The notes beneath the pieces are model-generated. The model was not told the origin of the DNA and made no database searches. It saw nothing but the letters and a program-made list of their open reading frames with translations. DNA of 64,000 nucleotides from Monosporascus cannonballus. Its lineage: Eukaryota > Ascomycota > Sordariomycetes > Xylariales. Position numbers and translations under genes: made by a program. The stretch covers positions 1 to 64,000 of the forward strand of contig QJNS01000002.1 in assembly GCA_004154925.1 (NCBI GenBank). The letters are read 5' to 3'. Below are positions 35,876-49,880 of this stretch, piece after piece (positions within the stretch are counted from its first letter, which is position 1; each line of letters opens with the position of its first letter).

Positions 35876-38361
35876 TCATCCCCTAATGGCTGTCGAGGTA
35901 TGAGTATCTGGGGCAAATGGAAAGCGGTCATGGAGATGCTGGATCGAAAATGGAGACGGGTAGTCGTATTCGGAATGGAACGTACCGGCCAGAGGAGCGA
36001 AGCCTGCCGTCGCGGCCGGGGTTGATGACCCAACCTTTGGAGTGCTAGAATCAGCTGAGCCCATGGATCTGGGCGACATGGATGAGGGGTCCTGCAGCGG
36101 AGATACGGCCGGAGAGGCTCCAATAGCTGAAACATGAGAGTCCGGGAAATAGGGACTCAGGTTCTGGCGAATAGACTGGTGAAGGGAATGATGCATGGCC
36201 CCAGGATGATGGTTCTCAGCCATGTGTGGGCTCCCAGTAGAACTAGAGTTGGTGCTGTTGGTCGAGCGAGTAAACAGGTCCTCCATACCATCGAACCGGC
36301 CGTGTCGCATGGTGCCGTCCCGGGGTTGAGGGCTCGACGACTTTGATCCGTACTACAGGATTGAATGGTTAGTTAGATCCCACGAGGTGTCCGCAAGGGC
36401 TCTCGGTGTCCGTGACGGGCCGCATAATCACGAGGTGTACGTACAAAGCAGTATTTGTTGAGGATCTCTTCGTAAGACGCAGACGCGATGCTACCTGAGG
36501 GGGGAACCGTTCCAGAGACGGCGAGGTCGCCCTTGGTCGGGGGGGCAGATGTGGGAGTCTGAGTCCGCGGAGTCTCCGAAGGCGATGCATTAGATGACGC
36601 CCTCCTGTGGGGCTTCATATAGAGTCCATCGCTACGGCGGTTGACAACCGACTCCTTGCGGGCCTGCATGGCAGCGGTCAGGGATGCGCCAAAATCATAC
36701 CGGTTTGCAAAGGCTTGGCCACTCGGTGTAGGGAGTTTGTTAGCCAGATTGTCACTGGGTAAGGCCGTTGCTGACTTCGAGCTCTTAAGCCGTAGTGAAG
36801 TGGGCCGCGACTCGCCGAGGAACTCGTGGATCGGCCGGTCGAAACCGGAGAGTTTAGCGTCATGGTCAAACTCGTCGAGGACTCCAACCGGCATTGACTT
36901 CGGGCGCGGGGCAGTCGAAGGACTACGACGATTGCTGCGCGGAAGGGCATTGGAAGATCGCGGCGAGGCGCTCTGAGAGCCCTGGCCTTTATCCTGAGGA
37001 ATTGACTTCTTGCGGAAGTCGACCTGGAAGTTCATGTGGTTGTTGTTATCCCAGTACTCGAGACAGTTGACATTGTACCGAATGCACAGGTAGAGCGTCT
37101 TGGACTCGAGGTTCGCAAGGTCCGACAATTTGATAGTGAACTGGAACCGATCGTGGCCGACGTCCGAGAATCTGGGGCGAATCTCATGGGCGTATTCCGC
37201 TATGACTTCGGATGTGGTTTTCCAGTAGTCGAACGTGAACCTGCATACTACCAACTTGTTGAAGGCCAAGTTTGCCACCGCGACTGTCCCCATCAGAGAC
37301 TTCTTGTCCGCCGACATCCATAGCCTCTCCAACCGAACCGGCTGAGCCTTGCGCATAGTAGTCTCTGGAGGGAAATTGTGGACATCGATCTCCAATTCGT
37401 GGGTTGGTGGGCGGTTACTACGCTTCCCCTCCTGGCCGAAGGGATATTCGGTATCGCTCTCGTAGTTCTCATTCGGCGAGGTGTTAGCGCTCACGGCTAG
37501 GGGCCGGTCCACCTGCAAGAAATGCCGGACATGCTCTAAGTGAGAATCAAAATGAACGGCTTTGGAGAAAGTGGGGGTGCCTGGCATACTTGACGGGCGT
37601 CGGTGTGACGCAGGCCGCAGTGCCGGCCTAACAAGCTCGCCTGATTTCTTGCGCACCATTTGGGGTTTCCTAATAGGCTCGTCTTCCCCTGAATTTTCTT
37701 CCGAGAGAAGCACCGAAGAATCTTCCGGCTTGAAGGTTATGTGAGAGTCCGTGCGGGACCTCGTGTGCGACACCTTCCGAGCTCCAGTGTCAAGTACCGG
37801 TAAGTTTGTCGTGAGACTAAGTTTCTTCTCTGCGATGTCGCCAATTTGAGAGGGCAAAACAAGTAGATCTCCAGGTGAGGTCCGATCGGTCCGACCGGGT
37901 GAGCTCTCCCTATGTCGCGGTATCGCGCTGATAGCCTCTTTTAATTCCTCCAAGTTCTCGATTCGTCTTCCACGGTCGTCACGTTCACCTTGTCCTTCAT
38001 CTTCACTGGCCGATTCCGGAGGCGAGATGATGGCGCCCGGAGGCATTAATCGGGAATCGGCAACTGGTGGCGGGGACTGTCGGACAGACGAATGGGCTGT
38101 CATCATACCCTTCAGATCGTCCGACGTCCCCGGGGGAGTGATATCCGGGGTTGATGCATCCGCAACAGGTAGTTGGGGAGGGCTCATTGGCGTAGTGGGA
38201 GCCGACGGTGTCCGTCGATGTCTCGCGAGATAGGAAGCCGAGCGGGGCAGCGCAGGCCTGGACGACCCAGAGCTACCCGAGTAAGATGATCTCCGGCTCA
38301 CATCTGGTGTCGAGGGGGCTGTGGAGGCTGGCGAACGGTGAGAGGGCGGTGTGTAAGGCAT
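35876..38361 (-). CDS. CBM21-containing protein phosphatase 1 regulatory subunit (Gac1-like)
   Basis: Two exons on the minus strand, 38361-36445 and 36352-35876, are joined across a 92-bp intron (GTACGT...CTGTAG) and give 797 residues. The N-terminal third is Ser/Pro-rich. KAVHF at 267-271 fits the RVxF docking motif for the PP1 catalytic subunit. The CBM21 carbohydrate-binding domain covers about 340-452, including WMSADKKSLMGTVAVANLAF, FDYWKTTSE and LEYWDNNNHMNFQV. Proteins of this type (yeast Gac1, Pig1 and Pig2; animal glycogen-targeting subunits) bring PP1 to glycogen to activate glycogen synthase. After the intron the Ser/Thr-rich tail contains MRHGRFDGMEDLFTRS. I chose the start at 38361 (MPYTPPSHRS) because the fungal family typically begins this way. 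The frame is open to an ATG at 38694 (111 residues more) with a good start context, so a longer form is possible. Confidence 0.88.
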
Positions 38362-38694
38362 CCCCGCCGATTTAGACCGCCCGTGGACGGGATACGTGAG
38401 AAGGGTGGCGGCGGAGATAGTGGTGAAGTGTATGTCGGTGGGCTGATTAAAGCTGCTTGTTTTAGGAGTAATATGAGGTCTTGTTTGTGGCAAACAGGGG
38501 AATATTCTGCTCCACCAAACCTCAAGCCAAAGATGACCTCTACAGCTGGAAGCAACAGTGCTAGCACTCGCACCCGAAGTAGTACAGAAGGCAGCGGCAG
38601 TTGCACTGGTGGTAGTAACTTTCCTGGGAGGAGAGACGACTGCGGCCGGGTCTCTGTCGTAGAAGCCTAGAAACGAGGAAGGTTCTATCAGCAT

Positions 38695-41600
38695 TGTGTA
38701 AGCCAGATTCAGCTTCCATGGTATAAGAGTTAGGGTCGGAGAAGGTAGTTCTATACGAAGTACAACGTGACCCGTTCAACTGACGATTGCCCCATTTCGT
38801 CACATAACTTATGCTGTGCAAATGGCAAATATTTGAGGCACGAAATGTCGGGCATTTATGTGAGGATGCTTCCGGCAAGTGAAAACAGGGCCTTGGAATG
38901 TGAAGAGCACGGGAGACAACTCTCAGACCCGAGGCGCGGGGCGTCGTCAGAGGTGATTTGACTTGGCGCCGCAGCCGAGGAAGGACGATGTTTTCCCCAC
39001 ACAGTTGGGATAATCCCATCACGGGAATTCCGTTAACTATCCATGCCATCCCCCAAGAGCTTCCCATGTGGCGCTACCATGGAGTTCGGATCCGGGAACA
39101 CGTATATGCGGTCGGATCACAACGAGGCTCCGGGAATGGGTGTTGTGCAAGGGAGAGGGGATAGATAGGAAAGTGGGCGGGTGACTTACACTTTAAGTTC
39201 AAGGTAGATGGAATAGACCCAGAGAGTTAGGGCGGACTATTGACAAAGCGTTGCAAGTCGAAGTTGACGCTGAATTGTAAACTAGGAAACCGAAGTTGGA
39301 GTCGGGAGCGAACGGCAATGCAAGGGAGGGGCGGAAGGAGGAAGGAGAATAGAATGGAAGTCGAAGAAGTCGCAAAGGCAATATTTCAGCAGCTATACGA
39401 ATACTCGCTCATTCAATTCCGACCTCTGGTTGTGAGGGAGGAAGAAGGCGGTGGGATTTGATTGGCTGACGGTTTCCTGAAGTCGTTCGCAGTCCAGTAG
39501 CCAGTGAACAAAGGTTTGACCTTGACTTTGACGTCTGAATAGAAGTGCGTGAGTGTGAGTGTGCGTCTTGGGAATTAGTAACGCTCTCAAGAGCCTTTCC
39601 TGTCCGTAGGAGACACACACGAGCAGACAAAGAATTCAAATGTGTGTAGTTCTCAAATGTAGGGCAGCCAAGCAGGCCCTTCTGTTGGCGGAATTCTGGA
39701 ACTTTTAAAGTTATGCTGTGCTTAGACCCGCCCGTGCGTTAAATGTTCCAACAGCTCTTCGTGCTTGCGTCGCAAGTGAGTTGATTTAATGTATATCGAA
39801 TAGGTCGTGGTCGACACTAATAGGTAAACAAGGAAGTTTTGAGAGGTACGTTGGGTATGTACGTCTTGTAGTGCTGATGCTGGCGATTGTTCAACTCTTG
39901 CTTGTGTCAGGGTCGTTAACTTGGAATCCCAAAATTAAATTATCCCCCCGAGACACCTATTAAGAAAAGAAACATGCGTGTATTGTCACTTACTGTCAAT
40001 TATCACTCTGCACTGGTCGTGTTGTTGAGTTATTTGACCAGGGCAACGAAGCCGGGAGGATGACGAACGATGACAACCAGATTGCCTGTTAGGAAAACTG
40101 GGAAGGTTGTCCCGCTCCCCTGTCTGGGTCGGTGACAGCGATCAGAACAGCATATGGAGGAATGAAAAGAAAAAGAGGTCTGCTGGTATGCACTCTGGAG
40201 GAAACGCTCGAATGGAGAGAATAATCGGATTGTGAGGTTATCTACACAATCTCCTAGGCATTACAACCAGTCTTCATCTGGAGGCTGGACGGGAAGTAGG
40301 ATAAAAGGTCAAATAGTTGGTAGGTAAGGTCGAGGCAAGTGAGTGGAGACGGGATGGGCGTACGTTAAAAGATTAGGTACCAGCACAGCACCATGTACCG
40401 CCGTTAGGTATGGGTACGACTGGGGTATGTGTGTATTGTGCGTGATTCTAGAGTCAGCAGCGGGCGCCGGCACAGTGCTTACGAAACGGAGCAATTTTCT
40501 GATAGTGCCTGCCTGTGGGATCGATCGATCACTTTAGTGGAGTTTGAGAGCGTCGATGCCAGGAATTACAGCAGCAGGTTGGCAGGTTGGCAGACTTTTG
40601 CCGGTTTTTTTGTTGCCCGCAGGGGATGGGCAAAGGCAAAGGGCACAGTGACCTACACCGTACGAACCCAGTCCCGGTGCTTCTAAGGCCTGCCTGCCAG
40701 GTTCCCCCGTTCAGTGCAGCCATAGAGGTTTCAGTGGGTGTGGGTACGCTCTCGCTTGCTCTGATCCAAGATGAGCGCTAGTTTAGGGAGGGGCTAGAGG
40801 GCGGGCAAGAGGGGCAGCAGGGGCTTGGACTTCGCATGTACGTATCCTTCGCACCCAGACTGATGGTCATCTACATTTCGTTAGCTGCTACTCACATACT
40901 TACATAGAAGCAACGGGGAAGAAATGCACCGTCGTAATACTGTATAAGGCCTCACTCATTCTGCATATGTACGATACCCAACCTGCTACACTGCCAACCT
41001 ATCTGCCCACAGTATATCGGATTTCCACGCAGAATTGAAGCAGTTTATCAGAACCCTGTAAAAAGCGGCATATGGCGAGTTTAGCTTGGCAATACCTAGC
41101 CCTGCCCTAGCGCATGAGATTCGTCCTCTGCCGTCCCTTATCTTAATCACCTACCTAAGCGACTAACTGATTTGGGTAAACCGTCTATATGTAGCGATTA
41201 ATTCTCAAACTCGCAGCTTCGAATCATCGGTCTGCCAGATCTTGCCCTTCGACGTCAGGTAGCTACACAACTCTGATGCACATACGAGACTGGACAAGGT
41301 GGTAGAGGGATATTGCAGTATGATGTAATTTGGAAGAGAAAAGATTACTTGACAGCCTAAGCAGCACATCCGTACTTGTCACCGACTTCGCAAGGAGGCG
41401 AGACAAGGTCCAATCCGCGTACGCAGAGGGAGGATGCTTCCTCCGTAAGACGATACGTCCTGTTGTGGGCCGATGTCCAACTAAACTAATGGTTTAAAGC
41501 CCTGCGGTTAGGTAATGGATAGCCTGCTATAAGCACCTCCGGCCTGGGACTGCGGGACTCGTTGAGTGCCCTCTTATATCCGAGCGAGGGTGGATATATC

Positions 41601-44600
41601 CCTGGGTTACAAAAGTCTGTGTTTGTGTGACACTTATCATTCTTATCATTGACGGCGAGAACGGCTCGTGATGAATGCACTAACTGTGCTATGACGTCGC
41701 CCAGACAGGAATGAAAATTGTCTCGTAAGCGCCCAGCTCACCGATGCTTGGTTACCCGTACTTCGGACAATAGATGCATGCATAAATGCAGATGCTCTGC
41801 AATATTGCATAGAGGATTCGGTATGGGTAGTAATTGCTAGGTACCATTCTTGGATGGATTATAACGCCCGATAACGTCCAACTCTCCGAAAGTCCAATGG
41901 GATGTTAACTTAGTAAGAGGACGTGCGGATACTATAACTCGGAACCGAAACCGTTTGTGAGTAGTAGGACCGGAATGACTACTAGTCGCTAGTATAAAGC
42001 GGCGGAACGGAGACCGTCGTATGTTGTGCTCCATCCCATGGGAATGCCACAAGAAATCCCGTACGCTCCGGGCGCCACGGCCGCCGATGTTTCGAATCGT
42101 CGCTCTGTTAGCGCTCAGCCCGTGAGCGATGAGTATCTCCGGAAAAGGAGGGTTGACTGGGTGGTGGGATGCCGACAACGATAAAGATATAGTATTACCT
42201 AACCAACTTTTCCTGATAGTCGCAAAACTTTAATTTCGATTATGCACTCGATTTATACATGGGCACGATAGATATCTAGATCTCTTGCATCTAAAATTAA
42301 CCCCAGTCTGTTGGCTCCACGCCGAACCAATAATATCCCAATTCCGCCTCCGCATCTCCTTTTTTTCTGCCCTCCGCGATATGGGCGAAGAAAAATTTCC
42401 CTCCTCCGTGGGGTAGAGCTGGTACAAAGCTCAACGTCTACCTGCTAATTTCTCGGTTGATAAGCGAACGATTATGGCGCGTATCTGTGCCGTGCGTTAG
42501 TGGTGTAGTTCTTTCTGATCTCGGTAGTGGATCGTAATGGCGACAGAAGGAAACTATGTGGTAAACAAGTGGGTGAAAGCGGAGACGTCCGACGAAACCA
42601 TCAGTCACTATATCGCCACTTGCCACAACGCCACGACTGCGTTGTGATTCGTGAGCGACATCTCTCTATCTTGGGCCTATCGTAGCAAAAATACATAAGT
42701 ATATTAAGTAACTGTTTAAATTTTTTTGGAGTACGTACGCTTGAGGGGCCAATTGTCGCCACTTCGATAGCCTCGTCGTGACATCGGGTAGTTAAGTTAC
42801 ACCAATAGCCGACCTCAACGTGTAATTGATAGATGCCCCTGATTTAGTTGGGCCTGATGTAAATAAGTTGGGATGATCCTGTGTATTTAAAAGCCTGATG
42901 AAACGGCTAGGCCAGGCTAGGAGCTCCATATTTTTCTACCGACTTCTTATACGTCCTGTATGAGGCTCGCCGGTTATCACGCTTCGAGTCAGCCTTGCTA
43001 TTGTTCAAGTATGCGAGCCGTATATCGGGGGAATGTTGCTATGTTACCGAACTGGCGTTGAGTTATGCTTTAACCGTATTGAAGGAGGGTCTCAACATAC
43101 AAGGAGACCCCATCTCTTCTGTGTCACGGTTGCGGGTTGTCATTAGAAGGGAAGGACGGCGCTACGCCCCCTCCCCGCGAAGATGCAAAGTTATGCAGGG
43201 AGGAGGAGTATATGCAGACGCTGCATCATATATGATCCATCTCGCGTTGAGCTTCTCCTCGAGGCATCAGTGCATCGTGGATTGTTATTTCGCCTGAACT
43301 ACTGCACGTGCTCGAATTTACGCAGTATGTAAACAATACAGGGCAAAATATGGAGAAGTTACAGCTCCGCTTCCCCAGCGTTCCCTCTATCATTCCACTT
43401 ATTAAAGTGCTCTGGAGAGAGCTGGGAGCCCTCAAGTCGCAAATGATATGATGCTTCGAAGGACGGACCATGTTCTTGATACGCTAGCAAGTAAAACCCT
43501 GGCTCGGAGGTAGGGGGTTATCGCGGCTCGTAGGAACAACACAAATTTGGTGCCGTGTCCCAAATCAGCAAGAGCTTCATACCGAATCGCAACATCAGGA
43601 GATTATTAAAAAAATTTCTGAATGAAGAAATCGCTCCGGAACAGCCTGCAGTTCGCCGTATATATTGATATGTTGTAACTAAAAAATTTATTGTCCTGAA
43701 CGTTCTTCAACTATTTTTGAACGTCCACCAATTTTTGTGTCAATTGCCTGGGCTGGGTATCTCATGGGGGAACTTAGGAAGCCGCGTTAGCGGCTCTCGA
43801 CTTTCCACTTATCTTGCATTCAGCAGCACGGCGACCAACTCCGTTGAGACGGTGATGCTGCGAATTTGTCTCTGCTCCCCGAATAGGGTATGTCTCTTAG
43901 TGTCCCTCGCTTCATATCACGGCATGGTACGAGTCCGGAGCACTTCCAACGGTACTCCCAGTTCTTTCCAAGGATTGATGCAAGCATCCCCCTTATCATT
44001 TGGTGAAAAGACGATTTTGGCTGTGGTATTTGCAATCCCTGTTCATTTAGCTTCGTTCTCGCCGCCGCTTTAGTTTGCTTCGGCTCGCTGGGCTCGAACC
44101 GCTGTTGTCAACAAAGCAGACTGCGATGCCCGAGAAACTTTCTGGGCCAACCACCGTGCACGCCACCGATAATCTTGCAAGCATCGCGAGGCTCAAGAGA
44201 GGCCATTGGTTACGGGCCCATATCTGACTCTGACTACAAGGGCCAGACCTATTGTCCCTGATCATTGTGGAGCATTTCCACTATCCAGAGGCTGAAAACC
44301 ATCAAGAAGCCCAGAATCAGATTCCAGGTTTGGAAAAAATTTTCACTCGTATAAATGTCTGAGCTGTTCATCTTCATTCACGCAGTCCCAAGTCGGCTGG
44401 TGAGGTCGTGGGGCTGTTGGGATTGGTAACCGTTTCCAGCTTCGTACCTACCTAGTTGGTAGGTACATATAGGTATAATGTGATATACGGGGCAGAAAGT
44501 ACTCAGTACCATGGAAATGCCGGGGAATACTCGTGTTAGCCTACGGCGATGAGAAATACGATCAACATAAGAGTAACGCGAGTAGCATGGTGGCCCCTTA

Positions 44601-47600
44601 ACCTTGGTTCGGACAATGTATCGCAAACTCCACCTGCTACCTTTTGTTAAGCCAACGTCTATGGGAATGGTGTGCCGTTTGTTGGAAGGTTGTGATACAA
44701 ACGGGCGTCGGAAACGGCGGGGCTGAGGGAGGACCACTGGTATCCCCGGGGTCTGGACTCAGGAATCTTGCCATTCAGACTTTCTGGCCGACCTTGAACA
44801 TCGGTCGATGCTCCGCCCAGACCACCCTCTACCCAGGATAGCTTCCTGTCGCCAAAGAGACTGCCATAGTTGTGCTTTTCGTTTTTCGCAAGTTCCACAT
44901 AAATGAGAGCCTCGACCCGGGGGCCCGGAATTGGCCAGAACCAGGCTTGCGTGGAACAACAAATCCTGACCTTCCTTGTGCGATTAGAGGTTCCGACAAC
45001 GGCCCTCCTTTAGGCATGCTTGTCGCCTCCGTCTATGCAAGCCATCTTGACCGATAAGACGATCCTACAGTACCCTACTTCCCGCGATCCTGATAATGAA
45101 CCTGTTTCTTCCTGCCGCTGCTGTTAAAACAGATTGAGGAGGGATGGCAATCAATTAGATGGACCGCGAAGGCCCTTTCTTGCAAACTGCTACTTTCGGG
45201 GTCGGTTGCTGTCAACTTCCCCATGGATCCGTTTTAGCCATTTCCTAGGCGGTTCTCAGCCCGTTTTGTGTACGGCAAGCGGATTGCCTCTGTGTGTTTC
45301 CTAAACGGTGATGGTGGTGATATTTTCAGCAACAGCTTTACCTCTCCAAACTTCAAAAATTGTTAATATTGCCTGATATCAAGCGGATACTTACCAATTG
45401 CACATTTGTGGCCGAAAAGCGCGCTTGTGGCCCTTGGCACAGCGTGAGTGGTCGCATTGCATAGGTTAGATGTCGATCACCAGCAGGCCCCAGATAGAAT
45501 GTTCTGCAACTGCAAAGGATGACCGAGACCAGGTATGCTCCCTTTACCACCGAGAAAGAAGTCGCACTACATCGCCAGTCGAAATCATACCAGCCGAGCA
45601 CCAGTCTCGAGGCCGTGGAAGAGGCCTCTGGAATAAGACACAGATCGTGCAGATAATCGAAAGGGTGATTCGTGCGCATTACCACTTGGCTGACGCACAT
45701 TTGAACTCAGATATTATTCTGTACGATTTTTGTAACATCATATTTGTGGCGATATGTTGATATTCGCTGTCAAAAATTGCTCATGAAGACGTGTTGCGAA
45801 TGACAATCAAATACAGAGTCTTGACCAACTATATTAGGCACCAACACTCAAAATACAGTTAAAGGTCTGTAAATTCAATACTGTGGTACCGGGACAGTGC
45901 GGATTGGAGCTTTATACAGGGTCGCATCAACCTAATAGCTCCAGCTGCATGGCTAACGTTAACACTTCCTTGGAACTGCCGAACTTCCATGGAATTACTG
46001 CCACAAACCTCACACAAATGCTCATGCCCTCAATCGCGGTACCGAGGTAGGGAACCCGACTCGACTGCGAAGAAGACGACAGCGGTGAATTTAATTTCCT
46101 CTGCTCTATTTGTCCTAGGACCCGGCAATATCCGTCTAGATGTGCGTTACCTAATACGACTTCCAGAAATTCCGGGAATACTACCCCCAGGGACTGTTGA
46201 GGCTCCTCCTTCGTCTGTATGCCAATGAGACTCCCATCACCACTACCCTCGATAAGGCTGTTCGGGAGGATTTCCGATTGTGGTCACTTTGCCCGGCTAT
46301 GCCTTTTCACTCGAACAAGGTATCTCGACGACCACCAAGAGGTGGAAATCTAGAAAGGCGGATATTTCCAGCCCCCCGATGCGAATCTTCGTGCGGCATA
46401 GCACGCCGGGATAGCAAAAGAGGTCTAAGCTCAAATTCACCCGCTAGTAGTTAATTAAATGGAAAACTGCCACGCCTGCAGCGGATGTGGATGGTACCTT
46501 AAGTCTTCTCTGGGACCCGTTCTCAATATGACTCTACGAAGTACTCCCAACTCTGAAGCCAGCTTCCCCTCGCGGCTTAGTCGCCTTCTCTTCGGGCCGT
46601 ATGGGAAGATAGAATACAGATTGTCGGGGCGCGAACGCGGCGTGCTCCACGCTTAGATGACAGGTGGTTGGATATCTACCTACTTAAGTAAGCTCTTGGA
46701 CGAGAGATACTGGCATGGGCTGAGCGAGCTGAGGCTCTGCGAAACTCCTTGGTTATCTGTGTCAGGCTCCGAACCTTAGACTCTGAAGCTAAACCGCGTT
46801 CAACATTGGGACGTCGCGATCTTTCACTCTCCAGCACTTCATTGCATGTATAATGAGGTGCACATACTAGTCGTTGCCAAAAAGCTACTTCGTAGAATTG
46901 CTCTCCCTTTGGGGTGGCCTGCAAGGCATCTGCCCTCACGAGCAATTACCGCCCAGGTCAAGTTCAACGGATCCCTGGATGCCCCTCCTCCGTTTCTGTA
47001 AGCCGCACGGAGGCGTGGCGAACAAGGCCGACTTTATATGATGAGTTCCTGATTACGTGCCTCTATCGCGAGCTCACGAACGCCACCATCCTGTTGTTGT
47101 GCCCATGGTAAGCAAGCAGGATATCCACACGTATATTTGGCCAGGTGCCAACTAGCCTAAGCGGTTTAACGAAAAGTGCACTTTTGATCTGTGCTTCTAA
47201 GAATTAGGCTTTTAACAACCAATCAAACTATGCTTTTAAACTGGTGTTTAATGCAACGCATATCCATTCCTGGTTAGCACTGTAACCGCTCCGCTTACTG
47301 CTGAGGCTAGTTAGCACCCAGGCAGACAGAGGTTAGGGGCCCTGAGGCCAAGAAGGCCTTTGATGGCGGGGCGCATATAGCAGGATGGCATGTACGTCAT
47401 CTTGCGTATAAGCGGTTCCTAGCGCGACAGACTTCCTTACGCAATGGTATAACATGTGCATCTTATTATGGTACAGGTCGGCCAAGGAACACTTCATTGG
47501 GCGAAATGAGTAGCTAGGTCATACTCGAATGTTTTCGTTGCCAGTCAGCTATTTTAAATATATGTCTTCCTCTCAGTTTTCCTTCAGCTCTTTTATATAG

Positions 47601-49159
47601 ACACGTCTCGATGCAGCTGCGATGCCCCACCCCCCAGAGTTATCAGGACTTTCTATCAAAAGAGCGGATTCTGGTGACTGTGACCACTGGGATTTACAGC
47701 AAGGGATCCCTGATCTGAGTGGCCCACCTCCATACGACCCACACTATACTAAGATCGACGCCCCGTGTATTACTATATTTGGCGATTTCGGGCCATCCTT
47801 CACTGCACCGTGCGCCGTTGTGCTTAATACATCACAATGTAAGGTAATGCAGTCAGAATAGCTATGTCAAGCTCATTGTAGCATTTCAGTCGCGGTTTGC
47901 TGACACATTTGATGGCCCCGGACAGGTGGACGTCTGTTATCCATGCATTCACCTCCATCAGTGATAGGGAGCCAGCTGTATCAGCTGTCGTATGGTGGGG
48001 GAATTCTCAGGAGCACGGCTGTTCTCTCTGTCCCCAAGTCAAGATCTACATCCGGAACAATCAAGATGGAAGCCAGAACCGTCGGGGGTATCCGGTCTCC
48101 AAGCCGACGTGGTAATATTACATCGTACAATGCTCAGGGATTATTGCATTGAGTAGTATACAAGCCCAGTTTTTCTTCGACGGTAAGGATCGACTAGCAT
48201 TGAGTTCTCCTGTGTATTCGCCATACCATTTATTGAGGGCAGATACTTAAGTTCTGTATCCACCCTGTAGCTTTGGTTCTTGCGGAAATAGTCGGGGGTA
48301 TCCGTCACGTGATGACCTTAATCAACGTCGGCATGGCGTCTTGTGTATCTTATCTAAGAATTTTGGTGCGTCGCGACAGAATTCAATACACAATGCCGAT
48401 CAAACTAGCGAGTTCCTATATACGGGGCTTGTATGCCACTAACTGCAATAATCCCTTAGTAGTTGCTACCTGCGTTAGCAAATTCCCAGCACTCGAACTT
48501 ATGCAGGCAATCCTCTCGTTACTAACACGGATATACCACCCCGCCCAGTGGTGACAGCAGCGCACGTACGCCTCGTCTCGGCAAACCGACTACGCCTTCG
48601 TCCTTTGTTGCGCACTGCAAGGTATTACCATGTTATCAGCCGAGCAGAGAAGGCATCATAGAGACTCTCTTTGCCAACTAAATTCTTTGGGGGGAGTCAC
48701 ATGGTTCACGAAGCGGTGTAGAACAACCAATCCCGCATGCAACGAGACTAGGTGTGCAACCGGTCAGTACGATGATTGGCAAATACGGCTCGTTTCAATT
48801 TAAGGAAAAGAATTAAGGACTTATCTCCTCGGGTGCAAGGGAAGCACAGCAATAACAGGAGGAACGCGGGTGCAACGCGGGTTGCAGCCTCCTATTCTGA
48901 CGTATGGTTTCTTTACTGAAATATGTTAATACAAATATCACTACAAGAATTAAGTGTAATTGGATGCATATTGCCATTAGCTAATGTGATTGGTTATTAA
49001 GGTCCCATTTTTTAAGTGTGCAAGCCATATCGCCGGTTATCAGTTATTGCTGTGGCTCTGTAGCAAACAGAGATATTCGGTCTAAGTGCATGGCTATTTT
49101 CACGCCTTTACCTACTCAGGAAGAGCCCGATTTTAACATCCCTGTTAGGTACTCCCTAG
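38695..49159. other. long gene-poor, balanced-composition stretch
   Basis: Ten kilobases without a frame longer than about 168 codons, and none with a recognisable domain, splice pattern or codon bias. The first kilobase (38695-39700) is probably the promoter and leader of the minus-strand Gac1-like gene, with CT/GA-rich patches. A perfect 9-bp hairpin (GTACCTACC, 5-nt loop, GGTAGGTAC) lies at 44444-44466. I see no tRNA, rRNA, RIP-type bias or LTR in the remainder. Confidence 0.5.
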
Positions 49160-49880
49160 CGGTAGATCTAAAGATATCATTATATTAAGATTTTAAGCTA
49201 TATAAGCGTTTACGTCAAAAAATTCAAACAATATTTCAGTATTAATATAAATTAATTTTAACAGTAAAAATTCAAGTATATTAAAGTAATAAAATTTTTA
49301 ATAATAAGTATATTAATTTGAGATAATAAACTTAGTTAGAAAATATAACGTCTTTAGTAATAAGTTTAATGTAATTTTTAAAATAATAATAATAATAATA
49401 ATATATATTAATCAACTAGTACTTCATAAAGCTGAGTTATTATAGAAGCATATTATATTAGTAATTTTAACTTGTTTAATAAATATTAAAATAGTATAAA
49501 AACCGTTTTAATAATAATAATACTAAATAAACGTTGTACTTGTTTATTATTTATAGTATATAATTCAATGTTTATATACTTAAAATAATTTATATATAAT
49601 TTTAAAAAGTATTTAAGCTGAACTTGTATAGATTAAAATGTTATACTTTTTATTATTTTTATTACTATATAAAGCTGTTTAACGCTTTTAATAAGCGAAA
49701 GAGAATAAACTACTACGATAAGAGTGGCGAGAGATAGTAGAGGAATTGATAGAGGTATTTTTATATAGAAAATGTATGGAAGTTACGTACTAGCTGATTT
49801 AGGAGTCGATTTTCGCTGGTGGAGGCAACTAAATATACCCCTGTGACCTCCCCGGGGCCAGCATGCCCCGCTGTTACCTT
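49160..49880 (-). mobile_element. small AT-rich relic, possible LTR fragment
   Basis: A 650-bp AT-rich patch (49160-49810) ends on the right in a GC-rich edge. On the minus strand that edge reads GTAACAGCGGGGCATGCTGG followed by a GGTATATTTAG stretch (49879 to about 49825). This resembles the 5' edge and TATA region of some fungal LTRs, but no partner LTR, target duplication or coding motif is visible. The patch also contains an ATA-type trinucleotide run near 49384-49403. It is probably a decayed, RIP-affected transposon fragment; the assignment to an LTR class is a guess. Confidence 0.3.

Noticed and set aside
44085..44130. T-arm-like GGTTCGAGCCC on the minus strand
   Set aside because: The remaining cloverleaf cannot be formed; no acceptor pairing or anticodon arm.
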